Source of the DNA: an uncultured Pelagibacteraceae bacterium
GTDB taxonomy: Bacteria > Pseudomonadota > Alphaproteobacteria > Pelagibacterales > Pelagibacteraceae
Direction of reading: 5' to 3'
DNA: 58,832 nucleotides
NCBI GenBank assembly: GCA_902587155.1
Contig: CACIKE010000008.1
Coordinates: 1 to 58,832, forward strand
In this document: one piece after another, positions 10,518-19,613 of the stretch
Layout of the letters: each line of letters starts with the position of its first letter
Numbering within the stretch: position 1 is the first letter of the stretch
Program-made: the position numbers and the translations under genes
Notes under the pieces: generated by a model
Databases searched by the model: none
Told to the model about the DNA's origin: nothing
Seen by the model: the letters and a program-made list of their open reading frames with translations, nothing else

Positions 10518-10634
10518 ATGTCAAAAAGATACAGTGGGAAATCGTTCAAGGACTCAAGTCTTAATAAAAAACCAAAATTAACTCTAAAAGAAAAAAGAAG
10601 ATTAAAAAGAGAAAAGGCAAAAAAAACGAAATAA
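10518..10634 (+). CDS. Very basic 38-residue mini-protein, unknown function
   Basis: A short open frame from an ATG at 10518 to a TAA at 10632-10634. The product has 13 Lys and 4 Arg among 38 residues and no hydrophobic segment. It starts MSKRYSGKSFKDSS and has a helical-looking basic C-terminal half. It sits between the groEL terminator and typA, in the longest gap of an otherwise gene-packed window, and a possible small terminator follows it. The ribosome-binding site is weak, which lowers confidence. It could be an RNA- or ribosome-associated small protein, but that is a guess from charge alone. Confidence 0.5.
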   Translation: MSKRYSGKSFKDSSLNKKPKLTLKEKRRLKREKAKKTK

Positions 10635-10655
10635 CGACATTTTTTGATCAAAATC

Positions 10656-10676
10656 CCAATGTTTATTGGTTTTTTT
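10656..10676 (+). terminator. Possible weak terminator before typA
   Basis: CCAAT (10656-10660) can pair with ATTGG (10665-10669) across a GTTT loop, followed by a run of seven T (10670-10676). The 5-bp stem is short and AT-leaning, so this is only a plausible terminator for the 38-codon mini-gene upstream. Confidence 0.35.
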
Positions 10677-10719
10677 AAAGTTTTCAAAAAAAATTTTTAA
10701 GGTATAAGAGCCAGGATTT

Positions 10720-12546
10720 ATGAGCAAAGATATTAGAAACATCACCATAATCGCACACGTTGATCACGGAAAAACTACCCTAATTGACAATTTAATGAAG
10801 CAGAGCGGCTCATTTAGAGAAAATGAGGTTGTTGACGAAAGACTAATGGATTCAGGTGAGCTTGAGAAAGAAAGAGGAATAACAATTTTAGCAAAACCTG
10901 CATCTATAAATTGGAAAGACTCAAGAATAAATATTATTGATACCCCAGGTCACCGAGATTTTGCAGCAGAGGTTGAAAGAGTTTTAAGCATGGCAGATGG
11001 CGCATTACTTTTAATAGATTCTGCTGAAGGAGTTATGCCTCAAACAAAATTCGTATTATCTAAAGCTTTAAAACAAGGCTTAAAACCGATTGTTGTAATA
11101 AATAAATTAGACAAATCAGATCAAAGAGCTAATGAAGTTTTAGATGAGACTTTTGATTTATTTGTAAGTTTAGATGCAAATGAAGATCAACTAGACTTTC
11201 CTGTTTTATATGCAAGTGGAAGATCCGGTTGGGCTGATAAAGAAATTGATGGTCCAAGAGAAAATTTAAATCCTTTATTAGATCAAATTATTGATCATGT
11301 AAAACCAGCTGAACTTGATAAATCAAAACCTTTTGCAATGCTGTCTACTCTTCTTTATGCAGACAATTTCTTAGGCAGAAGCTTAGTTGGAAGAATTGCT
11401 CAAGGCACTGCAAAAGCTAATCAATCGATCAAAGCAATAAATCTAAAGGGTGAAAAAGTAGATGAAGGAAGACTTACTAAAATTTTTAGATATGAGGGCA
11501 CAAAAAAAGTACCAATCGAAATCGGTGAGGCGGGAGATATTGTAGTTGTCGCTGGTTTAGAAAAAGCAAATGTTGCTGACACAATTTGTGATCTTGAGGT
11601 TAATGATCCTATCAAAGCTACTCCAATCGATCCACCAACAATGTCTATTACCATTACTGTAAACACATCTCCTCTTGCAGGAACTGAGGGTAAAAAACTT
11701 ACAAGCACTCAAATAAGAGATAGGTTGCTTCAAGAAGCGCAGAATAATGTTGGAATTACTTTTACAGAAAATGAAGGTAACGATTCTTTTGTTGTAAGCG
11801 GTCGAGGTGAATTAATGTTAGAAATTTTACTCACTCAGATGAGAAGAGAAGGTTTTGAAATGACAGTTAGTCCCCCGAAAGTTCTCTATAAAAAAGATGA
11901 AAATGGTAGCAAACTTGAGCCAATAGAAGAAATAACTATGGACCTAGATGAAGAACATTCATCAAAAATTATTGACTCCATGAATAGAAGAAAAGGCAAA
12001 TTAATAGAATTAAAAGATACTGGTAAAAATAAAAAAAGATTAATCTTTCATGCACCAACAAGAGGTTTAATGGGATACACAAGCCGGTTTCTAACACTTA
12101 CAAAAGGTAATGGCGTAATAAACAGAATTTTTCACGCGTATGGACCATTTGAGGGTGAAATGGAGGGTAGAAGAAATGGTGCACTTATTTCAATGGAACA
12201 AGGAAAAGCAGTTGCATTTGCAATATTTAATTTACAGGCTAGAGGAGAGATGTTTGTAACTCATAACGATCCTGTTTATCCAGGTATGATTGTGGGATTA
12301 TCTCCTAAGCCTGGAGATATGATTATTAACGTTATGAAGGGCAAAAAATTAACTAACATGAGAACACAAGGTACAGATGAAAATGTCGTTCTAACACCAG
12401 TAAGAAAAATGTCCATCGCAGAGCAATTAAGCATGTTAAATACTGATGAGGCTTTAGAAATCACTCCGGACTCTTGCAGACTAAGAAAAGCCATTCTCGA
12501 TCCACATGAGAGAAAGAGAAGTGAAAAATCAGGCGCTGCAGCCTAA
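10720..12546 (+). CDS. typA: Translational GTPase TypA/BipA
   Basis: A ribosome-associated GTPase of the EF-G-like family, linked to 50S assembly and stress adaptation. G1 is AHVDHGKTTL, G3 is DTPGHRDF, and G4 is NKLD; ERGITI marks the switch I region. The C-terminal BipA-specific part includes RGLMGYTSRFLTLTKGNG and LTNMRTQGTDENVVLTP. At 608 residues it is full length. The gene follows the groESL operon but has its own start region (CCAGGA before the ATG). Its stop overlaps the convergent membrane gene by four bases (CTAA). Confidence 0.97.
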   Translation: MSKDIRNITIIAHVDHGKTTLIDNLMKQSGSFRENEVVDERLMDSGELEKERGITILAKPASINWKDSRINIIDTPGHRDFAAEVERVLSMADGALLLIDSAEGVMPQTKFVLSKALKQGLKPIVVINKLDKSDQRANEVLDETFDLFVSLDANEDQLDFPVLYASGRSGWADKEIDGPRENLNPLLDQIIDHVKPAELDKSKPFAMLSTLLYADNFLGRSLVGRIAQGTAKANQSIKAINLKGEKVDEGRLTKIFRYEGTKKVPIEIGEAGDIVVVAGLEKANVADTICDLEVNDPIKATPIDPPTMSITITVNTSPLAGTEGKKLTSTQIRDRLLQEAQNNVGITFTENEGNDSFVVSGRGELMLEILLTQMRREGFEMTVSPPKVLYKKDENGSKLEPIEEITMDLDEEHSSKIIDSMNRRKGKLIELKDTGKNKKRLIFHAPTRGLMGYTSRFLTLTKGNGVINRIFHAYGPFEGEMEGRRNGALISMEQGKAVAFAIFNLQARGEMFVTHNDPVYPGMIVGLSPKPGDMIINVMKGKKLTNMRTQGTDENVVLTPVRKMSIAEQLSMLNTDEALEITPDSCRLRKAILDPHERKRSEKSGAAA

Positions 12547-13190
12547 TCGAAAATTTTATCAACTAAATACAGGCCTAAAGCAACACAAGGACCAATTCCA
12601 AAAGCAAATAATAAAGTTCCTACTCCCACAGTTCCACCTAAGTACCATCCAATACTTACAACAGAAATTTCTAAGAATGCTCTTACGGCAGCAACTGGTA
12701 AATTTGTTTTTTTTTGGAGACCAATCATTAAACCATCTCTTGGTCCAGCTCCAAGATTAGATACTAGATAAATACCTCCACCAATCCCAACGGTTATTAC
12801 TGAAATTATTGCTAGAATTAATTGATAAAAGTAATTAGATGGGGTTGGAACAAATTTTATGCAAAGATCAATCATCATCGCAATAATGATTGCATTAAGT
12901 ATTGTTCCCATCCCTGGTTTTTGACCAAGCGGTATCCACAAAATTAAAACCGCAAAACTTATCAAAAATGTTATTGTTCCTATACTCAAATTGACATTTA
13001 AAGAAATACCTTGAGCTAAAACACTCCATGGAGAAGCACCAGTAAAAGATACAATTAATAGACCTTCTCCAAGACCAAATAACATCAAGCCAAAACATAA
13101 AAAAAAGAATGTAGAGAATTTTGGTTTAAAATTATAAGGCTTATCTGAACTCCAATTGACCCTTGGTATTTTCTTAATTTTTAAAAACAT
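12543..13190 (-). CDS. YczE/YitT-like integral membrane protein (COG2364)
   Basis: A 215-residue protein with about five to six hydrophobic segments. The repeated block LFGLGEGLLIVSFTGASPWSVLAQGIS in the first half and GIGGGIYLVSNLGAGPRDGLMIGL in the second is typical of the YczE/YyaS/YitT group, whose transport or other role is not established. It is divergently placed from a secreted-protein gene (50 bases between starts) and convergent with typA. The family call is good; the function is unknown. Confidence 0.7.
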   Translation of the reverse strand: MFLKIKKIPRVNWSSDKPYNFKPKFSTFFFLCFGLMLFGLGEGLLIVSFTGASPWSVLAQGISLNVNLSIGTITFLISFAVLILWIPLGQKPGMGTILNAIIIAMMIDLCIKFVPTPSNYFYQLILAIISVITVGIGGGIYLVSNLGAGPRDGLMIGLQKKTNLPVAAVRAFLEISVVSIGWYLGGTVGVGTLLFAFGIGPCVALGLYLVDKIFD

Positions 13191-13240
13191 CTTAATAAGT
13201 TATTTCTATTGTTAATAAAGTCTATTAAACTAGTTGTTAA

Positions 13241-13921
13241 ATGAAAAAAATTATAGTCATTTTATTTCTTTTTATTTATCCAGCAAATTCAATCGCTCAT
13301 ATTGGACATTACATTAAATACAACAAAATTGAGATGGAGATTTTTCTAAATGGTGAACTTATTGGCTATAATCATTATTTTTTCAATAGAAATGGATCAG
13401 AAACTATTGTTACTAATCAAATTAAGTTTGTAGTTAAACTTTTGGGAGCAACAGTTTTCCAGGTTGAGGGTTATAGCGAGGAAAAATATTTCAAAGATCA
13501 ATTAGTTTCTTATAATTCTAAAACTTTACAAAATGACAAAAAGAAGTTTGTTAATTTAACATTTGACCAAAAAAATAAAAAATTTGATATCAAAGGCTCT
13601 TCATATAATGGTGAAGCCCCAGCTGATAACGTGATTGGAAATTGGTGGAATCACAAAATTTTACAAGCAAGATCTCAAATAAGTCCTATCTCAGGGAGTA
13701 TTAAGGATCAAGTTGTAACTTTTTTAGGTAAAGAAAAAATAGATCTTTATGGAAAAGTTTATGATGTTGATCATTTTACATTGAAGTCTAAAGACATGAG
13801 TATACCGAAAGATAAAAGATTAGATTTTGACATTTGGTATGATCGTGAAAATTTAATGATATTAAAAGTTTCCTATTCAAGAATGGGTAACTGGGAGTAT
13901 AAATTAAAGAATTTTAATTAA
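13241..13921 (+). CDS. Secreted DUF6134/DUF3108-like protein
   Basis: 226 residues with a clear signal peptide (hydrophobic residues 4-15, likely cleavage after NSIAH). The rest looks like an all-beta periplasmic domain: a repeated pattern of amphipathic strands, then LYGKVYDVDHFTLKSKDM and LDFDIWYDRENLMILKVSYSRMG near the end. This resembles the DUF6134/DUF3108 group of lipocalin-like periplasmic proteins. That assignment is tentative. The stop overlaps the convergent oxidoreductase gene by eight bases. Confidence 0.6.
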   Translation: MKKIIVILFLFIYPANSIAHIGHYIKYNKIEMEIFLNGELIGYNHYFFNRNGSETIVTNQIKFVVKLLGATVFQVEGYSEEKYFKDQLVSYNSKTLQNDKKKFVNLTFDQKNKKFDIKGSSYNGEAPADNVIGNWWNHKILQARSQISPISGSIKDQVVTFLGKEKIDLYGKVYDVDHFTLKSKDMSIPKDKRLDFDIWYDRENLMILKVSYSRMGNWEYKLKNFN

Positions 13922-14894
13922 TTTCTCTTGAGATTTTTCTAAATAAATCATGTGCACTTATCCATCCTGACTCTAATCTAGGTCCTACAAACCAATCGGC
14001 ACAAACACCCAATCTTTTTCTAGGATCCCAAAAACTCTTAATTTTAAATGGTCTCGAATTTGAAGAGTATCGCCAACCGTGATTGAGTGAATAATAAATC
14101 TTTGTTTTTTTGATATTTGAAAGTTTAAAAAATTTATCGATCATAATTTGTGAATTTTCATTTTTGTTATTCTTGTTTTTATTAATCTTTTTATTTGCCC
14201 ATTTAAATGTACTTTGAAGAGTCCATAAATCATATTTTGATTTAAATCTTTTTTTTGAGTTTTCATTTCCTGCCCAGCCAAGAATTGAGTCTTCAAAAAG
14301 ATAGCTACTATTTGAATTGTTGTTTTTCTTTATTGCAATCATAGTAGTAATATTTGCATCCATTTTTATTGACTTTCTTAAAAAAGAGTTATTAATAAAT
14401 TTCTTAGAAAGTTTTTTTAATTGTGGAAAAGGACAAGTCAAAATTAAGTTTTTAAAGGATCTTAATTTTCCATCGTCAAATAATAAATACCAGAGTTTAT
14501 TTTTATAATAGATTTTTTTTAATTCACTGTGATAGTTGCAATTAATTTTCTTTAGTAAATGTTTGCTAATATCATTATTTCCATTTTTACCAATTACTTT
14601 TAAATGTTTTTTATCCTCTTTTTTTTTTGAATTAAGAAAAACATGTTTGCCTCTCCATACTTTTAAAATTCTTTTTCTTATTAAATCTTTAGTAAATTTT
14701 TTAAATTCCTTAGTTTTTGGTGAAATATACTGAGTACCATGATCAAAACCTGTTTTGCCTTTTATTCTTTTAAAAGATGCACGACCCCCAGGACCTCTTG
14801 CTTTATCGAACAAAATTACTGAATATTTTTTATTAAGAAGATTTGCAATTGTGGATCCAGATATTCCAGAACCAATTATACAAAATTCACTCAT
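13914..14894 (-). CDS. FAD/NAD-dependent oxidoreductase (COG3380, renalase-like)
   Basis: 326 residues. A Rossmann dinucleotide-binding start, FCIIGSGISGSTIANLL (near residues 4-20), is followed by the flavin-anchoring VILFDKARGPGGRAS and FDHGTQYISP. The C-terminal LGVCADWFVGPRLESGWISAHDL is typical of COG3380 amine-oxidase-like proteins. The substrate is unknown. Its start overlaps the pmbA stop by four bases (ATGA), so it is probably cotranscribed with tldD-pmbA. Confidence 0.78.
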   Translation of the reverse strand: MSEFCIIGSGISGSTIANLLNKKYSVILFDKARGPGGRASFKRIKGKTGFDHGTQYISPKTKEFKKFTKDLIRKRILKVWRGKHVFLNSKKKEDKKHLKVIGKNGNNDISKHLLKKINCNYHSELKKIYYKNKLWYLLFDDGKLRSFKNLILTCPFPQLKKLSKKFINNSFLRKSIKMDANITTMIAIKKNNNSNSSYLFEDSILGWAGNENSKKRFKSKYDLWTLQSTFKWANKKINKNKNNKNENSQIMIDKFFKLSNIKKTKIYYSLNHGWRYSSNSRPFKIKSFWDPRKRLGVCADWFVGPRLESGWISAHDLFRKISREIN

Positions 14895-16207
14895 TTACCA
14901 GCAACAACCATTCCCTCTATTAACATGGTTGGTGAGTTAGTTGCATATTTGAACTCCAAATCATTTGCTAAGGTAATATTTTGAAACATGTCTTTAAAAT
15001 TACCTGCTATAGTAATTTCATTTATTGGATATTTAAACTCACCATTTTCAATTAAAAACCCGGTTGCTCCAACTGAATAATCTCCAGTCACAATATTACT
15101 TCCATGTCCTATGGTTTCTGTAATATAAAGACTTTTTGAATTTAAATTAAGTAAATCTTTAAAACTAATATTTCCATTTTCAAAATAAAGATTACTTGTT
15201 CCTCCACATCTTCCATTAGATTTAAGATTTAATTTTTTTCCATTGTAAGTATCAATCAGATAATGTTTCAAAATTCCTTGATCCACTAATCTAAGTGTGT
15301 CGGTTTTTACCCCTTCACTATCAAAATTTCTTGAGCCTAATCCTTTGAGCATATCTGGTTTATCAAATACATTAATTTTATCTGAGAATATTTTTTGATT
15401 AACTTTATCCTTTAAAAAAGAAGTTCCTCTTGATATTGCTGATGAGGAAATAGCGCTTGCAAAAGTACTTAATACTCCCTTAGCTATTCTTTTATCAAAA
15501 ATTATAGCAATTTTCTCGCTCCCAATTTTTTTTGGACTTAATTTTCTAATGGTTTGACTAGCAGCTAATTTGCCTAATTCATCTGCATCATCTAGGTCTT
15601 TAAGAAAACATTTACTAGAATATTCATAATCTCTTTCCATGCTTTTTTCGTCTTTTGCAACTGTTACACTTGATGCTGTAAATGAAGATGTTTTGTAACC
15701 ATCACAAAAACCTTCGCTGTTAGCTAAAACAAAATTAGATTTATTTTGAGTAAAACTAGACTCAGTATTAACAATTTTTTTATCGTTGGAAGCTGCAGCC
15801 TCTAATTTTTTTAGATAATCTATTTTTTGATTATTTTCTATATGAGTTTCATCATAAAGATTTAGGTCTTTAACTTCTTTTGCAAATAAATCTCTGTCCG
15901 GTAAAGAATTAAATTCATCCTCAGGTGTATTTTTTGTTGTCTCAATACATTTTTCAATCAAAATATTTAAATTGTCATTAAGCAAATTAGAGGAGGATAT
16001 TGATGATTTTTTTTTACCAATGTACGTCGTGATGCTTAGGTCTAGATCATCTGATCTATTTGACTCATCTAATTTTTTATTTCTAAAATTTACAGTTTCA
16101 GAAATCGAATTCTTTACAATCACACTTGAGTCTGTTGCACCTAATTTCTTTGCTAAACTTAAACAATATGATGCTTTTGTTTCTAAAAATTCTTGATCTT
16201 TAACCAT
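14891..16207 (-). CDS. pmbA: TldE/PmbA-family metalloprotease subunit
   Basis: 438 residues of the TldD/PmbA family. PmbA (TldE) is the non-metal-binding partner that forms a heterodimeric peptidase with TldD. Typical C-terminal blocks are visible: GSRNFDSEGVKT, YLIDTYNGKKLNLKSNGR, GHGSNIVTGDYSVGATGFLIENGE and EITIAGNFKDMFQNI. It lies immediately downstream of tldD (the start codon begins right after the tldD stop). In other bacteria the pair processes modified peptides; no peptide precursor is seen nearby, so a housekeeping proteolytic role is likely. Confidence 0.92.
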   Translation of the reverse strand: MVKDQEFLETKASYCLSLAKKLGATDSSVIVKNSISETVNFRNKKLDESNRSDDLDLSITTYIGKKKSSISSSNLLNDNLNILIEKCIETTKNTPEDEFNSLPDRDLFAKEVKDLNLYDETHIENNQKIDYLKKLEAAASNDKKIVNTESSFTQNKSNFVLANSEGFCDGYKTSSFTASSVTVAKDEKSMERDYEYSSKCFLKDLDDADELGKLAASQTIRKLSPKKIGSEKIAIIFDKRIAKGVLSTFASAISSSAISRGTSFLKDKVNQKIFSDKINVFDKPDMLKGLGSRNFDSEGVKTDTLRLVDQGILKHYLIDTYNGKKLNLKSNGRCGGTSNLYFENGNISFKDLLNLNSKSLYITETIGHGSNIVTGDYSVGATGFLIENGEFKYPINEITIAGNFKDMFQNITLANDLEFKYATNSPTMLIEGMVVAGK

Positions 16208-17629
16208 TTAAAGTTTCGTACCACCCACAGTCATCTTATTTATTAATATAGATGGCTGCGCTACACCTACGGGGACACCCTGTCCAGCTTTACCACATGT
16301 TCCAATTCCAGGGTCCATCATCATATCATTACCTACCATAGAAACTTCTTTTAAAATTGAAGGACCATCTCCAATTAATGTAGCGCCCTTAATTGGTGAT
16401 CCAATTTTGCCATTAACAATTTCATAAGCTTCAGTGCAATTAAATACAAATTTTCCAGAGGTAATATCAACTTGTCCACCACCAAAACTTACTGCGAAAA
16501 TACCTTTGTCGACTGCCTTAATCATTTCTTCTTGGGTTTGCTTACCACTTAACATCATCGTATTTCTCATTCTTGGTAGAACTATATGTCTATAGTTTTC
16601 TCTTCTGCCACTACCAGTAGATCTTGTTTTCATCAAACGTGCATTGAGCCTGTCTTGCATAAAATTTTTTAAAATTCCATTTTCAATTAAAACAGTTTTT
16701 TCTGTTGGTGTTCCCTCATCGTCAATTGTAAGACTGCCTCTTCTATTATCAATGGTACCATCGTCAATAATTGTAACTCCTTCACTTGCAACTTTTTGGC
16801 CCATCAGATTATGGAATGCTGAAGTTTTCTTTCTATTGAAATCTCCCTCTAAACCATGACCAACAGCCTCGTGAATTAATATTGCTGGCCACCCAGGTCC
16901 GAGTACAACCTTCATCTCACCTGCTGGCGCGGGTTTACTCTCTAAATTTACTGATGCTATCCTTAAAGCTTCGTCACAAACACTTTTCCAATTTTCATCT
17001 TTTAAATATGAATCATAAGATTGTCTTCCACCAACACCGTATACGCCTGTTTCTTTTCTGCCATCTTTCTCCACCATAACTGACACATTAAATCTTACTA
17101 AAGGACGGACATCCGATAAAGTCTCTCCACCAGATCTAATTATTTCTACAGACTTTTGCTCTCCCAAAAAATTAGCTGTAACTTGTTTAACCTTATCACC
17201 TTTAGATCGTAAATAATCATTTACATCGTTCAATATTTTAATTTTTTCATTAAGAGATTTTTGCTCAATAGGATTAATATTGTCATAATACTTTTTATTC
17301 GATTTAGGAATTTCATGATTGTAAGTACCTTTGACAGATTTTAAAGTTGACTTTAAATTTTCTGAAGATTGTTTTAAAGAGTTCTTAGAAATCTCATTAG
17401 AATGAGAATAAGCGACTACTTCATCAGATATAGCTCTAAAACCAAATCCTAAATCTGAATTATAACTGGAATTTTTAATTTTGTTATCATCTAATAATAT
17501 CGATTCAGATTTTGAATTTTCCAGATACAATTCTCCATCATCACATTTTTGCAAAGTGTCAGAAATAATACTTTCAGCCTCTTTTCTAGATACGTCAGAT
17601 TTTTCAAAGAAATTACTCATATAAGACAT
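16208..17629 (-). CDS. tldD: Metalloprotease TldD
   Basis: The zinc-binding catalytic subunit of the TldD/TldE peptidase. The metal motif is in LIHEAVGHGLEGD (HExxxH), followed by GTIDNRRGSLTIDDEGTPT and a C-terminal GTCGKAGQGVPVGVAQPS block, all standard. At 473 residues it is a normal length. The ATG at 17629 is followed by a second in-frame ATG at 17620; either may be used. First gene of the tldD-pmbA-COG3380 unit, divergent from a DCC-family gene. Confidence 0.93.
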   Translation of the reverse strand: MSYMSNFFEKSDVSRKEAESIISDTLQKCDDGELYLENSKSESILLDDNKIKNSSYNSDLGFGFRAISDEVVAYSHSNEISKNSLKQSSENLKSTLKSVKGTYNHEIPKSNKKYYDNINPIEQKSLNEKIKILNDVNDYLRSKGDKVKQVTANFLGEQKSVEIIRSGGETLSDVRPLVRFNVSVMVEKDGRKETGVYGVGGRQSYDSYLKDENWKSVCDEALRIASVNLESKPAPAGEMKVVLGPGWPAILIHEAVGHGLEGDFNRKKTSAFHNLMGQKVASEGVTIIDDGTIDNRRGSLTIDDEGTPTEKTVLIENGILKNFMQDRLNARLMKTRSTGSGRRENYRHIVLPRMRNTMMLSGKQTQEEMIKAVDKGIFAVSFGGGQVDITSGKFVFNCTEAYEIVNGKIGSPIKGATLIGDGPSILKEVSMVGNDMMMDPGIGTCGKAGQGVPVGVAQPSILINKMTVGGTKL

Positions 17630-17714
17630 TAAATAGATTGTTTCATAAAATTTTCAACTAGAGTATTTTACACATGTACATATCTGAGACAAATTAGTAA
17701 TAAATTCACTTATT

Positions 17715-18071
17715 ATGAAAGTTTATTTTAATAATTCTTGTAAAATTTGTAAGGCCGAAATTGATCTTTATAAAAAAGAAAAGATAGATGAAATCGATTG
17801 GGTTGATATTACAGATAATGAGTTGGCTGAAAAGGAAACTTCTAAAGACAGTAAGCAACTTTTAAGAAGGCTTCATATCAAAGATGGTGAGAAAGTTTTA
17901 GGAGGTGCAGAGGCATTTTTATTATTATGGAAAAAAATGCCCAAATATAAATTTCTCTATAAATTTTTTAAATTACCAATCATCTTTAATATATTTTCAG
18001 CTACATATGAAATAGTAGCCTTTTTTCTTTACTTAAAAAATAAAAAGCAACTAAAAAAATCTAACTTGTGA
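17715..18071 (+). CDS. DCC/DUF393-family thiol-disulfide oxidoreductase-like protein
   Basis: 118 residues. It opens with VYFNNSCKICKAEIDLYKK, which matches the DCC family pattern 'fyDG.C..C' with a CxxC pair (Cys10, Cys13). Later LLRRLHIKDGEKVLGGAEAFLLLWKKMP matches the family middle part 'G..AF..lw...P'. A hydrophobic C-terminal segment suggests membrane association. The redox role is inferred from the family and not shown. It overlaps the next, convergent gene by eleven bases. Confidence 0.75.
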   Translation: MKVYFNNSCKICKAEIDLYKKEKIDEIDWVDITDNELAEKETSKDSKQLLRRLHIKDGEKVLGGAEAFLLLWKKMPKYKFLYKFFKLPIIFNIFSATYEIVAFFLYLKNKKQLKKSNL

Positions 18072-18354
18072 AAAATAATAAAAATTTACTTAATAAAGAC
18101 ATGGAGGATACAAACATTACTAAGACTATTGAATACATTAGTAATATAATTTTATTTTTTTTTCTTCTTAATCTAACAAAATCCTTATCATCCAAATCAG
18201 AAATATCTCTCTCACCGACTACTGGATAATCATAAGTAAATCGCCACGTGCTTTCACCAAGTCTTGGGTCTAAATTATTATAATATGTGATCCACGCAAT
18301 AATGTATCTGAAAATTAAATATAATATTATTAAAAAGGCAGATCCTAAAATCAT
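18061..18354 (-). CDS. Small two-helix membrane protein, unknown function
   Basis: 97 residues with a hydrophobic segment at about 3-21 and another at about 70-93, linked by a polar loop with WRFTYDYPVVGERDISDLDDKDFVRLRRKK. I do not recognise a family. The loop is rich in conserved-looking aromatic and acidic residues, so the protein is probably real and not random. It is on the same strand as the lysine-rich coiled-coil gene upstream (30 bases apart). Confidence 0.6.
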   Translation of the reverse strand: MILGSAFLIILYLIFRYIIAWITYYNNLDPRLGESTWRFTYDYPVVGERDISDLDDKDFVRLRRKKNKIILLMYSIVLVMFVSSMSLLSKFLLFFTS

Positions 18355-18384
18355 ATAAGATAATATCTAATTAAATATAAATGT

Positions 18385-19584
18385 TTAATTATTATTTTTA
18401 GCTCTTTTCCTTGCAATGAGCTGTGTTAAAGAGTCTACCATGGTGTCTGAAGCTTTAAAGATGTCCACATTTCTAAACTCATGGGAAAGATTTTTTTCAG
18501 GGTTTGTTTTATCCTCAATGACAATTCCTTCATCTGGAGAATTATTTTTGATATAAATTAATAATAACCACTCATCATCTGATGACTCGTCCCATTTAAT
18601 AAAAACCTCTCCAGTTTCAAATCGTCTATCTATGCATCGAAAAATAGACATATCTCGGGTAATATGTCTTTTATTGAGTTGAAATACTAAACTACTTGCA
18701 CTTCTATAAAAGCTCTCAAGTGCAAATTCAACTTTTTGTCTTGCTAATGTATATTCTTTTTCTTTTTCTAATAAGGTTTCTCTGTCTTCGTCACCTTGAA
18801 GTTTAACACCTAGCGCCTCAACTCTTTCTTTGATTTTTTGATCTCTGAGTAATCTGTATTTTTCTTTAAGTTTGTCGATTCTCTCTTGTAGCCCAGAATA
18901 ATCTTCTCTTTTTTCTTTTAGGGAAATTTTCTCAAGTTTTTCTAGTTCTTTTACTTCTCTTATTCTGAATTTTTCAATTTGTTTATCTAATCTTAATTGT
19001 TTTAAAAATTGTTTTTGCTTTTCTGCTTGTTCGATTCTTAAAAGCGCTTGTTCTTTTCTTAAAAATAATTTTATATCTTTCGTTCTCTGTTTTTCTAATC
19101 TTTCTTCTTCTCTTAGCGTTTGCTCCCTCAGCTTTAATCTTAAATTTTCTTCTTCTTTTTTCTTCTCTGCTTCTTCGATTTTTTCTTTTCTTTCTCTTTC
19201 GATTTTTTCTATTTTTATTCTTCTTTTTTCAAAGGTTTTTAACACCTTGTAATTAGAAATTGTCTCTGAAATCTTATCAAAAAAACTTTGAATGCTTTTT
19301 TCCAAACCAAAATTAAATTTGAAATTAAATTGAGGTTTGAGAGATAATTGAAATTTAACTAGTTTCAAGACTAGACTATCTTTCTGTTTTTTTTTTATTT
19401 TTGGCTGGTAATTTATTTTTTTGAGTTTTTTAGACTTATTTTTTTTCTTTTTTTTAACAAACTTGTTTTTTCTTTGTTTTTTAGAGCTTTTTCTAATTTT
19501 ATTTATTTTTCTTTTAGATCTGTTTACTTTATTTTTCTTTTTAGTTTTTGGCTTTTTTTTTGATTTTTTTTGTTTTTTTTTCAT
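18385..19584 (-). CDS. Lysine-rich coiled-coil protein of unknown function
   Basis: 399 residues in three parts. Residues 1-70 are extremely basic: 31 of the first 50 are Lys or Arg. A long charged heptad-rich region (about 115-290) dominated by Glu, Lys, Arg and Leu should form a coiled coil. The C-terminal ~100 residues look globular: SSLVFQLNKRHITRDMSIFRCIDRRFETGEVFIKWDE then WLLLIYIKNNSPDEGIVIED. No signal peptide or membrane segment is seen. I do not recognise the family. It follows cfa after 29 bases on the same strand. A nucleic-acid or membrane-surface binding role could be imagined from the charge, nothing more. Confidence 0.75.
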   Translation of the reverse strand: MKKKQKKSKKKPKTKKKNKVNRSKRKINKIRKSSKKQRKNKFVKKKKKNKSKKLKKINYQPKIKKKQKDSLVLKLVKFQLSLKPQFNFKFNFGLEKSIQSFFDKISETISNYKVLKTFEKRRIKIEKIERERKEKIEEAEKKKEEENLRLKLREQTLREEERLEKQRTKDIKLFLRKEQALLRIEQAEKQKQFLKQLRLDKQIEKFRIREVKELEKLEKISLKEKREDYSGLQERIDKLKEKYRLLRDQKIKERVEALGVKLQGDEDRETLLEKEKEYTLARQKVEFALESFYRSASSLVFQLNKRHITRDMSIFRCIDRRFETGEVFIKWDESSDDEWLLLIYIKNNSPDEGIVIEDKTNPEKNLSHEFRNVDIFKASDTMVDSLTQLIARKRAKNNN

Positions 19585-19613
19585 TTCTAAGAAGAAATGA
19601 CCCTATCAATAAT

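Noticed and set aside
18385..19584. Apparent simple-sequence repeat in the poly-T rich region
   Set aside because: The T-rich runs are the complement of lysine codons in a continuous open frame, not a tandem repeat or mobile element.
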